Notes under the pieces: generated by a model
What the model was told of the DNA's origin: nothing
The model's input: the letters and a program-made list of their open reading frames with translations, nothing else
Database searches by the model: none
Assembly: GCA_027487795.1 (NCBI GenBank)
Contig: JAIYCX010000028.1
Location: 44,028 to 108,027 of the forward strand
Source of the DNA: Pseudomonadota bacterium
GTDB lineage: Bacteria; Bdellovibrionota_C; UBA2361; SZUA-149; DAOLCO01
Reading direction: 5' to 3'
DNA: 64,000 bases
Made by a program: the position numbers and the translations under genes
Shown here: in pieces, positions 45,442 to 54,272 of the stretch
Layout of the letters: every line of letters starts with the position of its first letter
Position numbering within the stretch: position 1 is the stretch's first letter

Positions 45442-45497
45442 GAACCTACAACCACCTGATTACAAGTCAGGTGCTCTACCAATTGAGCCACGCCAGC
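45426..45497 (-). tRNA. tRNA-Thr (anticodon TGT)
   Basis: On the minus strand the 72-base gene folds as a standard cloverleaf: acceptor GCTGGCG/CGCCAGC, D stem GCTC/GAGC, anticodon stem CCTGA/TCAGG around CTTGTAA (anticodon TGT), T stem GTAGG/CCTAT with loop TTCAAGT. No CCA is encoded. The 3' half is duplicated at 45277-45321. Confidence 0.95.
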
Positions 45498-45577
45498 GTG
45501 TGTGTGGGCGGGTTTTGCCATTAATGGGGGGAAAATTCAAGTGGTGAGATGAAGATTCTTGCAGATTCTTTGTTTTT

Positions 45578-46645
45578 TTAGACTATTTTTAGCTTATATA
45601 GAAGAATAGCCATGGTAGAGCCTAAGATTACTGAAATACAGAGAAATAGAGCGAAGTTAAACCACTTTACACTAATTCCAGCTGATAAGCTTTTATCTCC
45701 CAATAAAGCTTCGAAATCCGAGTCGAAATTTGGATCGTTATTAAATAAATACTCTTCTTCTAACTGTTTTATTTCAAACAAGACGTCATCGATAGTTTGA
45801 TACCTAGCTTCAGGATCAGGGGAGATCATTTTAGAAATTACATTACTTAGCTGATAATCTGCTTCTGCTCTCAGTTCAGTTAGAGGAATTGGCGCATTTT
45901 CAACTTTTACTATTAGCTCCTCCAAAGTTCTCGAATATCCATAAGGTAGAGTTTTAGTAATTATTTCATAAAATAAAACTCCAAGTGAAAAGATATCTGA
46001 CTTGGTATCAAAAATTCCTCTCTTGACATATTCAGGAGCCATATAGTTTATAGTTCCTACTAAAGCACCATTTGAAGTGATTCTCGTTAAATCACTGGTA
46101 AAAGAAATTCCGAAATCAGCGATTTTAATATGTCCCTCAGCTGAGAACAAAACATTCTCTGGTTTAATATCTCTATGAATTATATTTTTAGCGTGTATCG
46201 CTGACATGCCTTCACATAACTGCCTTAATACCACAAAAATAGTTCGCATTGGTATTTCATTATTATTATCGAGCAAGTCTCTTAAATCGCCACCCGGCGC
46301 ATACTCCATTACATAAGCAAGGGCATTACCATGAAAAAGACAATCAATACTTCTTAAAACGTTTAAATGTTTAACACGATATGAAGCATTAACCTCTGCT
46401 TGAAATCTTCTAGCTGCGTTAGCACTCTTAGGATAAGTAATTTTAAGAGCGTACATTTTATGTGGCTCGCTCTTTCTGTTGCAAGTATATATGAATCCGC
46501 TTCCACCTTTCGATACCGGATCACAAACTACATACTCGTCTCCAACAATAGTTCCCTTTTCAAGTCCATTATGTTCCGAGTCGTCACTTTCTATTAGACG
46601 ATCTCTTAATGTACTTAAAAAATTCTTATCCGGCTTAAAAGTCAT
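45578..46645 (-). CDS. membrane-anchored Ser/Thr protein kinase (eukaryotic-like)
   Basis: 355 residues. A complete kinase domain: glycine loop SKGGSGFIY (45-53), Lys68 in ALKIT, catalytic HRDIKPENV (His157-Asp159) and DFG (Asp177), then GTINYMAPE. A single C-terminal membrane helix (about residues 328-350, FALFLCISVILGSTMAILL) anchors it with no extracellular sensor beyond a short tail. Phosphorylates unknown proteins. The PPP phosphatase at 27.7-28.4 kb could oppose it, but that is speculation. Not in an operon. Confidence 0.93.
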   Translation of the reverse strand: MTFKPDKNFLSTLRDRLIESDDSEHNGLEKGTIVGDEYVVCDPVSKGGSGFIYTCNRKSEPHKMYALKITYPKSANAARRFQAEVNASYRVKHLNVLRSIDCLFHGNALAYVMEYAPGGDLRDLLDNNNEIPMRTIFVVLRQLCEGMSAIHAKNIIHRDIKPENVLFSAEGHIKIADFGISFTSDLTRITSNGALVGTINYMAPEYVKRGIFDTKSDIFSLGVLFYEIITKTLPYGYSRTLEELIVKVENAPIPLTELRAEADYQLSNVISKMISPDPEARYQTIDDVLFEIKQLEEEYLFNNDPNFDSDFEALLGDKSLSAGISVKWFNFALFLCISVILGSTMAILLYKLKIV

Positions 46646-46767
46646 GAAGTTTAAAACTTATATATTAGCTGTCGACCATATCCTTCTTAGATCACTCTAC
46701 TAAACATATCGGTCTTTTTTGCTACTTGCTTAAAAGCATAAATTTGATCAAAATATATGCTGATATA

Positions 46768-47094
46768 TCAGTCAGTTACATCTTCTGAATTAACCTTAGC
46801 TTCAACAGCCTGCGCTTTTAAAAGCGCCTTTCTCGCATCCTTAGAATCTATCTTTCTTAGCGCAAAAGCAGCAGCACTTCTAGTACCGCCGTTCTTATCA
46901 CTTAATAATCGAATCAAGTCTTCAGTAAGTGGTGCAGCATCTTGTCCATAAGCACCCGCTGCCAGAGCGGCCTGACTTCTCTCCTTAGTAATTTTAGATT
47001 TTAGTTGTTTTGATAATTTAGGAATCGCAGTACTTGCAGATTCCTGACAAGAGCAGAATGTAAAAATAAGTAAACAGAAAGTCTTTCTAATCAA
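46768..47094 (-). CDS. short HEAT-repeat lipoprotein
   Basis: 108 residues with a lipoprotein signal (FCLLIFTFCSC, lipobox FCSC). The rest is three HEAT/PBS-lyase-like repeats (QAALAAGAYGQDAAPLTEDL, SAAAFALRKIDSKDARKAL). Short length suggests a scaffold or adaptor. It overlaps the upstream lipoprotein gene by 8 bp. Confidence 0.75.
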   Translation of the reverse strand: MIRKTFCLLIFTFCSCQESASTAIPKLSKQLKSKITKERSQAALAAGAYGQDAAPLTEDLIRLLSDKNGGTRSAAAFALRKIDSKDARKALLKAQAVEAKVNSEDVTD

Positions 47095-47662
47095 ATCTAA
47101 CTGTCCTTACTTCCGTATCCAGCACTATGCAATCTTTAAGACCCAAAGCCAAATTCTGATCGCTCAACTTCACCTTAATATTATTATAATCTTGATACGC
47201 ACAAACTTCATATTTTTTATTTGCCGCTAATTCACTACTAACAGAGCAAAGAAAAGCCTGAAAAGGTTGTAGGCATATATTATAATTATCCGTATAATCA
47301 GAATAAAAACAGTCAGGAATATATTTCTCTTGCTTATTAATAGCCTCTTGTCGTCTTCCTAAACAAAGATCGTATCCTAGCTGATCAAAATCACTATGAG
47401 CTACACAATTATATGCCGGCGCTGGTCTTTCTACAGAGACATCGATGGATCTCTTACCAGGCAAAAGCTGAATTCCATTAGTATTAAATTCTACACCTTC
47501 TGCGCTGGCTCGGACAAATACTAAACCTTTGTCACATTTATTAACAGAAACTATTGCTAATTTTTCTTCTGGTAATTCTGGACCAAGATATCCTTTGGCA
47601 GGACTACAAGCAGAAGAAGTTAATACTATGTAAGAAAATAAAGATAGGAGTATGAATTTCAT
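47087..47662 (-). CDS. lipoprotein of unknown function
   Basis: 191 residues with a lipoprotein signal (FILLSLFSYIVLTSSAC, lipobox SSAC). The mature part has several cysteines (ECDKG-like NKCDKG, DLCLGRRQ, DCFYSD, ICLQPFQAFLCS, EVCAYQ), so it is probably disulfide-bonded in the periplasm. No family recognised. Its stop overlaps the HEAT lipoprotein start, so the two are expressed together. Confidence 0.65.
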   Translation of the reverse strand: MKFILLSLFSYIVLTSSACSPAKGYLGPELPEEKLAIVSVNKCDKGLVFVRASAEGVEFNTNGIQLLPGKRSIDVSVERPAPAYNCVAHSDFDQLGYDLCLGRRQEAINKQEKYIPDCFYSDYTDNYNICLQPFQAFLCSVSSELAANKKYEVCAYQDYNNIKVKLSDQNLALGLKDCIVLDTEVRTVRFD

Positions 47663-47782
47663 AAATATTCTTTTATTACCTTGAGCACTTAAAATTTTAT
47701 TTAGATTTAAAACTACATTAGGTTATCGGTACTTTTATTTATTTCTTGCAAGATATTTTTATTACAAAGTCCAGAAAAGTAA

Positions 47783-48562
47783 CTACTTAGTTTTTTTATA
47801 CCCTTGTTCAGCAGCCTTTTGATACCATAAAACAGACTGGAGGTAGTCTTGTGTTACACCTTGGCCAGCATTATACATAATTCCTAAATTATGTTGAGCA
47901 CCTGCGTGCCCCTGATATGCAGCTTTTTCAAACCAGTAAAATGCTTTCTTATAGTCCTGCTTTGTGCCTTGACCTACATCATACATATAACCAAGATTAA
48001 ATTGAGCTTTTACATAACCTTGTTCAGCTGCTTTTTGATACCAAAATATTGCTTTCTTATTATCTTGTTTAATACCCTGACCATCTTTATATAGAATCGC
48101 AAGATTAAATTGAGCTTTTGGATATCCCTGCTCTGCAGCCTTTGAATACCAACTAAAAGCCTTTTTATAATCCTGCTTTACACCTTGCCCTGAGCTATAC
48201 ATTAATCCTAGATTATATTGTGCTCCTTCATGTCCCTGTTGCGCAGCTTTTTCAAACCAATAAAATGCTTTTAAAATATCTTGAGCAACACCACGACCTT
48301 CATCATACATATAACCAAGATTAAACTGAGCTTTCACATAACCTTGATCTGCTGCCTGTTGATACCACATCATAGCTTTTTCAAAATCCTGCGGTACTCC
48401 TTCACCGACATCATACATATAACCTAAATTAAACTGAGATGCTGGATTCCCTTTATCAACTTCTAAAATATCTTTAGGTAAAGTTTCAATTCTATTCGAA
48501 GAGCATCCTATTAAAATTTGTGAAGAAATAACTATAGCCGTAAGGAACAAAATAGATTTCAT
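47783..48562 (-). CDS. Sel1-repeat lipoprotein
   Basis: 259 residues. Lipoprotein signal (FLTAIVISSQILIGCSS, lipobox LIGC) followed by six Sel1-like repeats of 36 residues, each with the pattern AQFNLGYMYDxGxGVxQDxxKAxxWYxKAAEQG. Sel1 solenoids mediate protein contacts in signalling and secretion. At DNA level the repeats are also alike (for example near 47940 and 48300), so recombination could change their number. Target unknown. Confidence 0.92.
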   Translation of the reverse strand: MKSILFLTAIVISSQILIGCSSNRIETLPKDILEVDKGNPASQFNLGYMYDVGEGVPQDFEKAMMWYQQAADQGYVKAQFNLGYMYDEGRGVAQDILKAFYWFEKAAQQGHEGAQYNLGLMYSSGQGVKQDYKKAFSWYSKAAEQGYPKAQFNLAILYKDGQGIKQDNKKAIFWYQKAAEQGYVKAQFNLGYMYDVGQGTKQDYKKAFYWFEKAAYQGHAGAQHNLGIMYNAGQGVTQDYLQSVLWYQKAAEQGYKKTK

Positions 48563-48750
48563 AAACTAATCATTAGAAAGGAGATAAATATAGTTTTCAA
48601 GCTAATGCGAAGATTGTTGTTATCGGCTCAAATGGCAGAAGGATAAAGTTAAATATGTTAGATTTTAAGTAAAACAGAGTTCTAGTATTCGCCACTTAAA
48701 ATTTATCTTGACTATTAAGTTATTAAAATTATTAAATTTCATAGTGTATT

Positions 48751-48766
48751 TAAAATAGGCTGGTAC
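48751..48766. repeat. intergenic repeat family, partial copy
   Basis: TAAAATAGGCTGGTAC here matches TAAAAAAGAGGCTGGTAC at 53293-53310 and 54089-54106 in its last 10 bases. Flanking AT-rich sequence upstream (about 48693-48750) is also loosely similar. It lies 65 bp before the exported protein gene at 48831. Confidence 0.5.
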
Positions 48767-48830
48767 AAAAGATATTCTAACTTGACTACATATTTATCAA
48801 TATAATCCATATCTACTTAAAGAGATTTTT

Positions 48831-49163
48831 ATGAAAAAGATAATAATAAGTTTTCTTATCCTAATTACCTTCAGCCCATATATGTCTTTTTCACAAACAG
48901 TCGACAACAATCATTATGAATATTCATTTAAAAAAATTGTTCTAATTTTTGATAGTAGAATAAAAGAATTAGAATACGGACAAGAATATTTGTCTCAAGA
49001 CTTAAATCAAAATTCTGCAGATCTTAATGAACTTAAAACATCTTCTGTTGAAATTTTTAAAAAAATACTAGATCGACTTGAGGATCTGAGCATCGAGAAT
49101 GCCGAATTAAGACAAAGGTTGGAAAATCTAGATACAAGTGGTTGCTCACTAACTAAGGAATGA
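48831..49163 (+). CDS. exported coiled-coil protein
   Basis: 110 residues with a signal peptide (IIISFLILITFSPYMSFS, likely cleaved after FSQ). The mature part is a charged helix with a heptad-like pattern (SRIKELEYGQEYLSQDLNQN, ENAELRQRLENL), predicted to be coiled coil. It precedes the giant repetitive surface protein by 163 bp on the same strand. Function unknown; a periplasmic spacer or chaperone role is only a guess. Confidence 0.6.
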   Translation: MKKIIISFLILITFSPYMSFSQTVDNNHYEYSFKKIVLIFDSRIKELEYGQEYLSQDLNQNSADLNELKTSSVEIFKKILDRLEDLSIENAELRQRLENLDTSGCSLTKE

Positions 49164-49326
49164 CCAAGGCTATCAAAAAGCAAAAAATCAAATAATACAA
49201 GATAAATAAAAAAAGTCGCATATCCGCATCGCTTTGGTCGCGAATTATATTATCTCAATATTAATTAAAGTCCTGCCGACAGTATTTGAGGATTTTAAAT
49301 ACTATTAGCTCTCTTCCACACTTTCT

Positions 49327-52300
49327 ATGCTTAAAAGAATTTTACTCATTTTTTCTTTTATTACTAGTTTTTTAGGACTTGATCTCCAAGCACAGACTAT
49401 TACCAATGTAACATCTTCTGATCCTAACGATGCTTATAATTCTGGTTCAACAGTTAACATACAGATAACTTTTTCACAGACAGTATTTGTTACTGGTACC
49501 CCACAACTTACCCTAGAAACTGGAGCTACTGATGCTGTAGTTAATTATTCAAGCGGCTCAGGTTCAAATACACTTACTTTTAATTATACTATTTCTCCTA
49601 CTGACAACACTGACGATTTAAATTATATTTCAACAACCGCTCTTACTTTAAATGGTGGAACAATAACTGATGGAGATGTTACTAGTGCAAATCTTACTTT
49701 ACCTGGATTACTCGCTGCTGGCTCCTTAGCAACAAATAAAAATATTGTCATTGATAACATAACCCAAGCACCGACAATAATTTCGCCTACTACAGGAATC
49801 GCAAGTACAAATAATTTTACTTTTTCTTATTTACTACCAGAAGCACCTACCCCCTCATCAGTACATTTAACATTCACTAATCTATCGAGTACAGTTGTAG
49901 CTGATTTAACACTAAGTAATTTAACTTCTGCCTCTTTCTCAATAAATCTTGCAAATATAGTACCTTCTGCAAACATAGCTTCCACAACATCAAGCACTGT
50001 CCCGGATGGTACCTATAACATACAGCTAAGCTATCGAGATGCTCTCGGAAATCCAGTGAATAATTCCTCAGCTGTATTGGTCAGCATTGATAATGTAACC
50101 CAAGCTCCATCGATACTTTTGCCGGCTACGGGCTTCGTTAGAAGTAATTTTGTTTTTTCTTATTTACTACCAGAGGCACCTTTACCCTCATCGGTTCATT
50201 TAACATTCACTAATCTATCAAGTACAGTCGTAGCTGATTTAACATTAAGTGATTTAACTTCTGCCTCTTTCTCGTTAAATCTCGCAAATATTTTACCTTC
50301 CGCAAATATAGCTTCTACAACATCAAGTACTGTCCCGGATGGTAGTTATAACATACAGCTTAGTTACCGAGACATTCTAGGAAACACCGTAACAAATTCC
50401 TCAACTACCTCAATCACTGTTGATAGTGTTACCATCCCATTAACAAATTCAAATTTGCCAGTGCCAGTTTTTGATGCGAATTCATCTTCAATTCAACTTT
50501 CCTATACACTTGAAGAAGATCCGCTAACAAATAGTACTAATTTAATTTTTCAAAGTGCTTCCGACACCATAACGCTAACTTTAAATAATTTACTATCAAA
50601 CTCTCTCACCATAAATACACAGAATATCAATATAGACTCAATTATCACTAGCGCAACACAGTCTACTATCCCCGAAGGCACTTACAGTGTAACACTGAGA
50701 TATCAAGACGAACTAGGAAATTCCCCTTCAACTATAACTAGAAATAATTTTTCAACTAATATTCCACCAAATGTCTCAGTCACAAGTTCAGCATCAAGTT
50801 TAACGAACACTTCTCCAATACCAATTAGCATAACTTTTTCAGAATCAGTTACTGGCTTTACTTCTGGTGATATAACAATAGGTAATGGAACAGTCTCCGG
50901 CTTCACTGGCTCAGGTGCTTCTTATACTGCAAATATTATTCCCACATCAGACGGTAGCGTAACTGTAGATATTGCATCAGCAGTAGCTTTCGATTCAGCA
51001 GGAAATTCCAACAATGCGGCAACAAGGCTAACTAGAACTTTCGATGGCAGCCTACCTAGCGCAACAATTACGAGTACTTCGTCTAGCAATACAAAAGATT
51101 CTCCCATTCCCATAATTATAACTTTTACAGAATCAGTAACTGGTTTTATACAGGGAGATATAACTGTAGGTAATGGAACAATTTCTGGCTTCACCGGATC
51201 AGGGTCTTCATATAGTGCAAATATTATACCTACTTCTGACGGCTGCGTAACGGTTGATATAGCATCATCAGCAGCAGTAGACATAGCGGGAAATGCAAAT
51301 AATGCGGCAGCAAGACTAACAAGAACTTTCGATGGAACACTGCCTAGCGTAACAATCACTAGCACCTCATCTAGCAATACAAAAGACTCTCCCATTCCTA
51401 TAAGTATAACTTTTTCCGAAACAGTAACTGGATTTATAGAAGGAGATGTAACAGTAGGTAATGGAACATTATCTGGCTTTACTGGCTCAGGGGCTTCATA
51501 TAGTGCAAGCATTATTCCTACATCTAACGGCAACGTAACAGTAGATATTTCATCGGGAATAGCAATTGACGTAACGGGAAATTCGAATATTGCGGCAACA
51601 AGATTAACAAGAACATACGATAGCACTCCTCCAAGTGTAACAATTACTAGTAGCTTGTCTAATAATACAAACAACACTCCAATTCCTATAAGCATTGCTT
51701 TTTCAGAATCAGTAACTGGCTTTACTGCTGATGATATAACAATTACAAATGGAGTACTTTCAGATTTCAGCGGCTCGGCGAATAGCTATAGCGCAAACAT
51801 AACTCCTTCTGCGGATGCTCAAGTCACAGCAAGTATTCTATCATTAGCATGTACTGATGCTGCCCTAAATGGAAATACTAGTGGAACTTTTAGCATAACC
51901 TATAACTCACATCTTAAAACACTAACTCCTCCAATTATTAACACCTCTAATTTTAGCAACAGATTCGAAACAAAACTTAGCGGGACAGCAGATACAAATG
52001 TTACTGTAGAAATCTTTGACAACAATCAGTCGATAGGCACAACGACATCTGACAATGCAGGTTCTTGGACTCTAAATCTGGCAACTCCTTTAATAGCAGG
52101 TGAACATTCATTAACCGCGATATCATCTGATACGTACACCAACGTCAGTACATCATCTGCAGCTACTGTTCTTATAATAGGAAGCACTGCTTTTGATTTT
52201 AATAAAGATGGAATATCTGAAGTAGTGCTTTATAAAACTACTTCTAAAGACCTAAGCTATAATATACTAAACGAAAAAGAAGCTTCCCAGACTACAATAA

Positions 52301-53064
52301 AATTTACTGGAAAAAGTTTAAAACCTGCTATTGCCGACTATAACGGTAATGGCGTTGCCGAAGCTGCAGTTGTAACAGTTTCAAAAAAGACTGGTGTTAG
52401 TTGGCTTTTTGCAGATGAAACAACTAAACAAATTACAAGTGAATTTTTCGGATTATCAGGAGATAAAATACTAACTGGTTGCAACTTCTCATCCGAAACT
52501 AAATCTTCAATGGCAGTAATCCGAGGTAGTACTTTAATCTTTAAAACTCGAGGAGAAAATGGAGAAAATCAATTAACTCTACCTACTCAATATAAGTCAG
52601 CGAACCTAAGAGGTTGCGGAGATGTCAATGCTGATGGCTTATCGGAAATATTCTATTTGATACAAGATAGAAGCTCTAAAAGGCGGTCATTTAATTTTGT
52701 TGCAATAGATATAAGTAATAAAGTTATTAAAGAGTATAAAAAAACAGGAAGATTCGTTCAAGCGATTGCTGATAATGTATATGGAAACGAAGTTTATGAT
52801 ATCCTGCTGAAGAATACTACGAAAAAAGCGAGCTATAGTACTTATGACGGATCAAATGATCAAAAGGTAACAGCATTATCAGTTTCTGGTTCTAGATCTT
52901 CTAACCTAACTTGCGTTGACTCTACTGGTCAATATGTATCTTGTTTATATTTTACAGGAGCAGGTAAAAAATTAAGTGTATTCTTACCGTTAAATAACAA
53001 TACTGTAAGAACAAATATAAGTCTTCAATCAAACTTAATGACTTCGGCTGTTAATTTATATTAG
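49327..53064 (+). CDS. large exported surface protein, Ig-like repeats and FG-GAP-like end
   Basis: 1245 residues with a signal peptide (ILLIFSFITSFLGLDLQA). Order: a Calx/SwmB-like domain (residues about 22-145), two nearly identical ~110-residue units (about 150-370), a related unit to about 475, four Big-type Ig-like domains of ~97 residues (TSSSSNTKDSPIPI..TGFxxGDI; about 480-865), a short Ig-like domain (about 870-950), and a C-terminal beta-rich part with DFNKDGISE, DYNGNGVAE and DVNADGLSE loops, FG-GAP-like. Such proteins are adhesins or surface stalks. No LPXTG or autotransporter barrel is seen, so secretion route is unknown. Confidence 0.85.
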   Translation: MLKRILLIFSFITSFLGLDLQAQTITNVTSSDPNDAYNSGSTVNIQITFSQTVFVTGTPQLTLETGATDAVVNYSSGSGSNTLTFNYTISPTDNTDDLNYISTTALTLNGGTITDGDVTSANLTLPGLLAAGSLATNKNIVIDNITQAPTIISPTTGIASTNNFTFSYLLPEAPTPSSVHLTFTNLSSTVVADLTLSNLTSASFSINLANIVPSANIASTTSSTVPDGTYNIQLSYRDALGNPVNNSSAVLVSIDNVTQAPSILLPATGFVRSNFVFSYLLPEAPLPSSVHLTFTNLSSTVVADLTLSDLTSASFSLNLANILPSANIASTTSSTVPDGSYNIQLSYRDILGNTVTNSSTTSITVDSVTIPLTNSNLPVPVFDANSSSIQLSYTLEEDPLTNSTNLIFQSASDTITLTLNNLLSNSLTINTQNINIDSIITSATQSTIPEGTYSVTLRYQDELGNSPSTITRNNFSTNIPPNVSVTSSASSLTNTSPIPISITFSESVTGFTSGDITIGNGTVSGFTGSGASYTANIIPTSDGSVTVDIASAVAFDSAGNSNNAATRLTRTFDGSLPSATITSTSSSNTKDSPIPIIITFTESVTGFIQGDITVGNGTISGFTGSGSSYSANIIPTSDGCVTVDIASSAAVDIAGNANNAAARLTRTFDGTLPSVTITSTSSSNTKDSPIPISITFSETVTGFIEGDVTVGNGTLSGFTGSGASYSASIIPTSNGNVTVDISSGIAIDVTGNSNIAATRLTRTYDSTPPSVTITSSLSNNTNNTPIPISIAFSESVTGFTADDITITNGVLSDFSGSANSYSANITPSADAQVTASILSLACTDAALNGNTSGTFSITYNSHLKTLTPPIINTSNFSNRFETKLSGTADTNVTVEIFDNNQSIGTTTSDNAGSWTLNLATPLIAGEHSLTAISSDTYTNVSTSSAATVLIIGSTAFDFNKDGISEVVLYKTTSKDLSYNILNEKEASQTTIKFTGKSLKPAIADYNGNGVAEAAVVTVSKKTGVSWLFADETTKQITSEFFGLSGDKILTGCNFSSETKSSMAVIRGSTLIFKTRGENGENQLTLPTQYKSANLRGCGDVNADGLSEIFYLIQDRSSKRRSFNFVAIDISNKVIKEYKKTGRFVQAIADNVYGNEVYDILLKNTTKKASYSTYDGSNDQKVTALSVSGSRSSNLTCVDSTGQYVSCLYFTGAGKKLSVFLPLNNNTVRTNISLQSNLMTSAVNLY
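50770..51905. repeat. tandem Ig-like coding repeats, ~290 bp unit
   Basis: Four in-frame units starting near 50773, 51057, 51346 and 51634. The second and third share long identical runs (for example GCAATACAAAAGA); the first and fourth are more diverged. Recent duplication or gene conversion is likely, and copy number could vary. Two further long repeats, about 331 bp apart, occupy roughly 49821-50050 and 50152-50381. Confidence 0.85.
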
Positions 53065-53093
53065 TGAGCTTGAAAATTCGGCACCGGAAACTT

Positions 53094-53198
53094 TTACCAA
53101 GCGTCCCGAAGCGCTCCCGTGTAACCTACGAGGAACCAGATACCACCGATTACTACTAGCGGTGCTGTAATGAAAATCGAGAATAAGTAACAAACCAA
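53094..53198 (-). CDS. possible 34-residue membrane peptide or gene remnant
   Basis: A TTG-started frame, MVCYLFSIFITAPLVVIG, then GIWFLVGYTGALRDAW and TAA. It forms one strong membrane helix, and the frame is open further upstream to about 53240. Composition is GC-richer than the gap around it. No ribosome binding site precedes it, and no homologue is recognised. It could be a leftover of a displaced membrane protein gene. Confidence 0.3.
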   Translation of the reverse strand: MVCYLFSIFITAPLVVIGGIWFLVGYTGALRDAW

Positions 53199-53236
53199 AG
53201 AACTACTATCTTTATGTTCTTTATAGTAAAAATAGC

Positions 53237-53310
53237 TCTACTGCCCTTTCAATCTTCTTTAAGGTGTTAGAATTATTAGAATATAATTTGCCTAAAAAAG
53301 AGGCTGGTAC
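53237..53310. repeat. 74-bp intergenic repeat, copy 1
   Basis: Aligns without gaps to 54033-54106, with an identical last 18 bases (TAAAAAAGAGGCTGGTAC). It sits upstream of the secreted cysteine-rich gene at 53458. The AT-rich block and the identical end suggest a shared promoter or leader. The remaining gap 53065-53457 holds a small ORF at 53094-53198 and nothing else. Confidence 0.75.
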
Positions 53311-53457
53311 AAAAATCATAATTCACAAAAGTATCTCATTAGTCCGAGCATTTTAAAGATGGTTGTACCTAGGTTGATTCTGGTTTCAATTTTTACTACT
53401 CAACTAAGCATTTTTGTCGTAAGAACTTCCGTATCAAGTATCACCAATTTAATAAAT

Positions 53458-53973
53458 ATGAACTTAATTAAATCATTCTTCCTGCTCTACTTTATCTTAG
53501 TATCAATGACTAACCACGTTATTGCCGAAGAAAATAGTACTGTAAAAATGATTCCCAAACAGCCAATGATATTTAAAATCATCAATAGCCTGATTAACTC
53601 CTTACCTGAAGATTTTTGTAAGGACGGAGGATGGATAGCCTCTTGCTTTAATATTAATAAACAGCTTTGCATGTCGGAATTTAGAATTGAGCTTCTTAAT
53701 TGTTCAGATTCAATTAAAAAAGAGTGGGAAACAAATTCTGAATTAGTGCGCTGTGAATCAAGAGAGCATTGCTCAGAACAGTTTGGAGCAATAGGTCAAG
53801 AGTTGGGACAAAAGTTAGGTTCCTGCGCAGGAGAAAAGTTTGGCCAAAAGTTTTGCCAATCTTTTGAGAAAGAAAAGTGTATAAAATACTTGGAATCATC
53901 CGGAATGCCTAAAGATAAGATCGAGAAGTTCATAAGCGAGATAGATAAAGCAAAACAGCTTGGGTTAAATTAG
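53458..53973 (+). CDS. secreted cysteine-rich protein
   Basis: The open frame starts at 53359, but the ATG at 53458 gives a proper signal peptide (LIKSFFLLYFILVSMTNHVIA), so 171 residues is preferred. The mature protein has nine cysteines (DFCKD, ASCFN, QLCMS, LNCSD, VRCES, EHCSE, GSCAG, KFCQS, EKCIK), regularly spread, suggesting disulfide bonding with one free Cys or a dimer. A glycine-rich patch GQELGQKLGSCAGEKFGQK is notable. Not recognised. It lies between two copies of a 74-bp repeat. Confidence 0.6.
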   Translation: MNLIKSFFLLYFILVSMTNHVIAEENSTVKMIPKQPMIFKIINSLINSLPEDFCKDGGWIASCFNINKQLCMSEFRIELLNCSDSIKKEWETNSELVRCESREHCSEQFGAIGQELGQKLGSCAGEKFGQKFCQSFEKEKCIKYLESSGMPKDKIEKFISEIDKAKQLGLN

Positions 53974-54032
53974 AAATAGGGGGTTAATTCCCCTTAATAG
54001 CTTCTTGGGTACATGCCTCTTTTTCAAACGGC

Positions 54033-54106
54033 CCTACTGCCTATACAAGCTTACTTAACATACTAAAATGATTAAAATATAAGTTGCATAAAAAAGAGGC
54101 TGGTAC
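54033..54106. repeat. 74-bp intergenic repeat, copy 2
   Basis: Second copy of the repeat at 53237-53310, downstream of the secreted gene and upstream of the orphan gene at 54273. A hairpin GCGTG-c-CGTG-aac-CACG-CACGC (54134-54155) follows shortly. The gap 53974-54272 otherwise holds only the promoter of the orphan gene. Confidence 0.75.
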
Positions 54107-54181
54107 CGATAACAAATCAATAAAAAATCACTCGCGTGCCGTGAACCACGCACGCACTCAATTAAATTAAAACCCTAATGT

Positions 54182-54210
54182 TTGCGGTTTGTATTTGCTT
54201 AAGATATAAT
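54182..54210 (+). promoter_or_regulatory. sigma70-type promoter of the orphan gene
   Basis: TTGCGG (54182-54187), 17-bp spacer, TATAAT (54205-54210), 62 bp ahead of the start codon. A strong AGGAGG ribosome binding site lies 7 bases before ATG at 54273. Confidence 0.7.
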
Positions 54211-54272
54211 ATAGAGTAGGTTTTTTAACTATTTCGAGGCCTCAAATTGCTGCTTCACAGCAGGAGGAAGTT

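Noticed and set aside
45235..45459. A 74-codon plus-strand open frame
   Set aside because: It runs across the duplicated tRNA 3' end and into the tRNA gene on the other strand; it is a by-product of the repeat.
47783..48562. Sel1 repeats read as a possible CRISPR-like or satellite DNA repeat
   Set aside because: The periodicity is coding (36 residues) and follows the Sel1 protein pattern.
50922..51695. A 257-codon minus-strand open frame inside the surface protein gene
   Set aside because: It is a shadow of the Ig-like repeats; its apparent repeats mirror those of the plus-strand gene.
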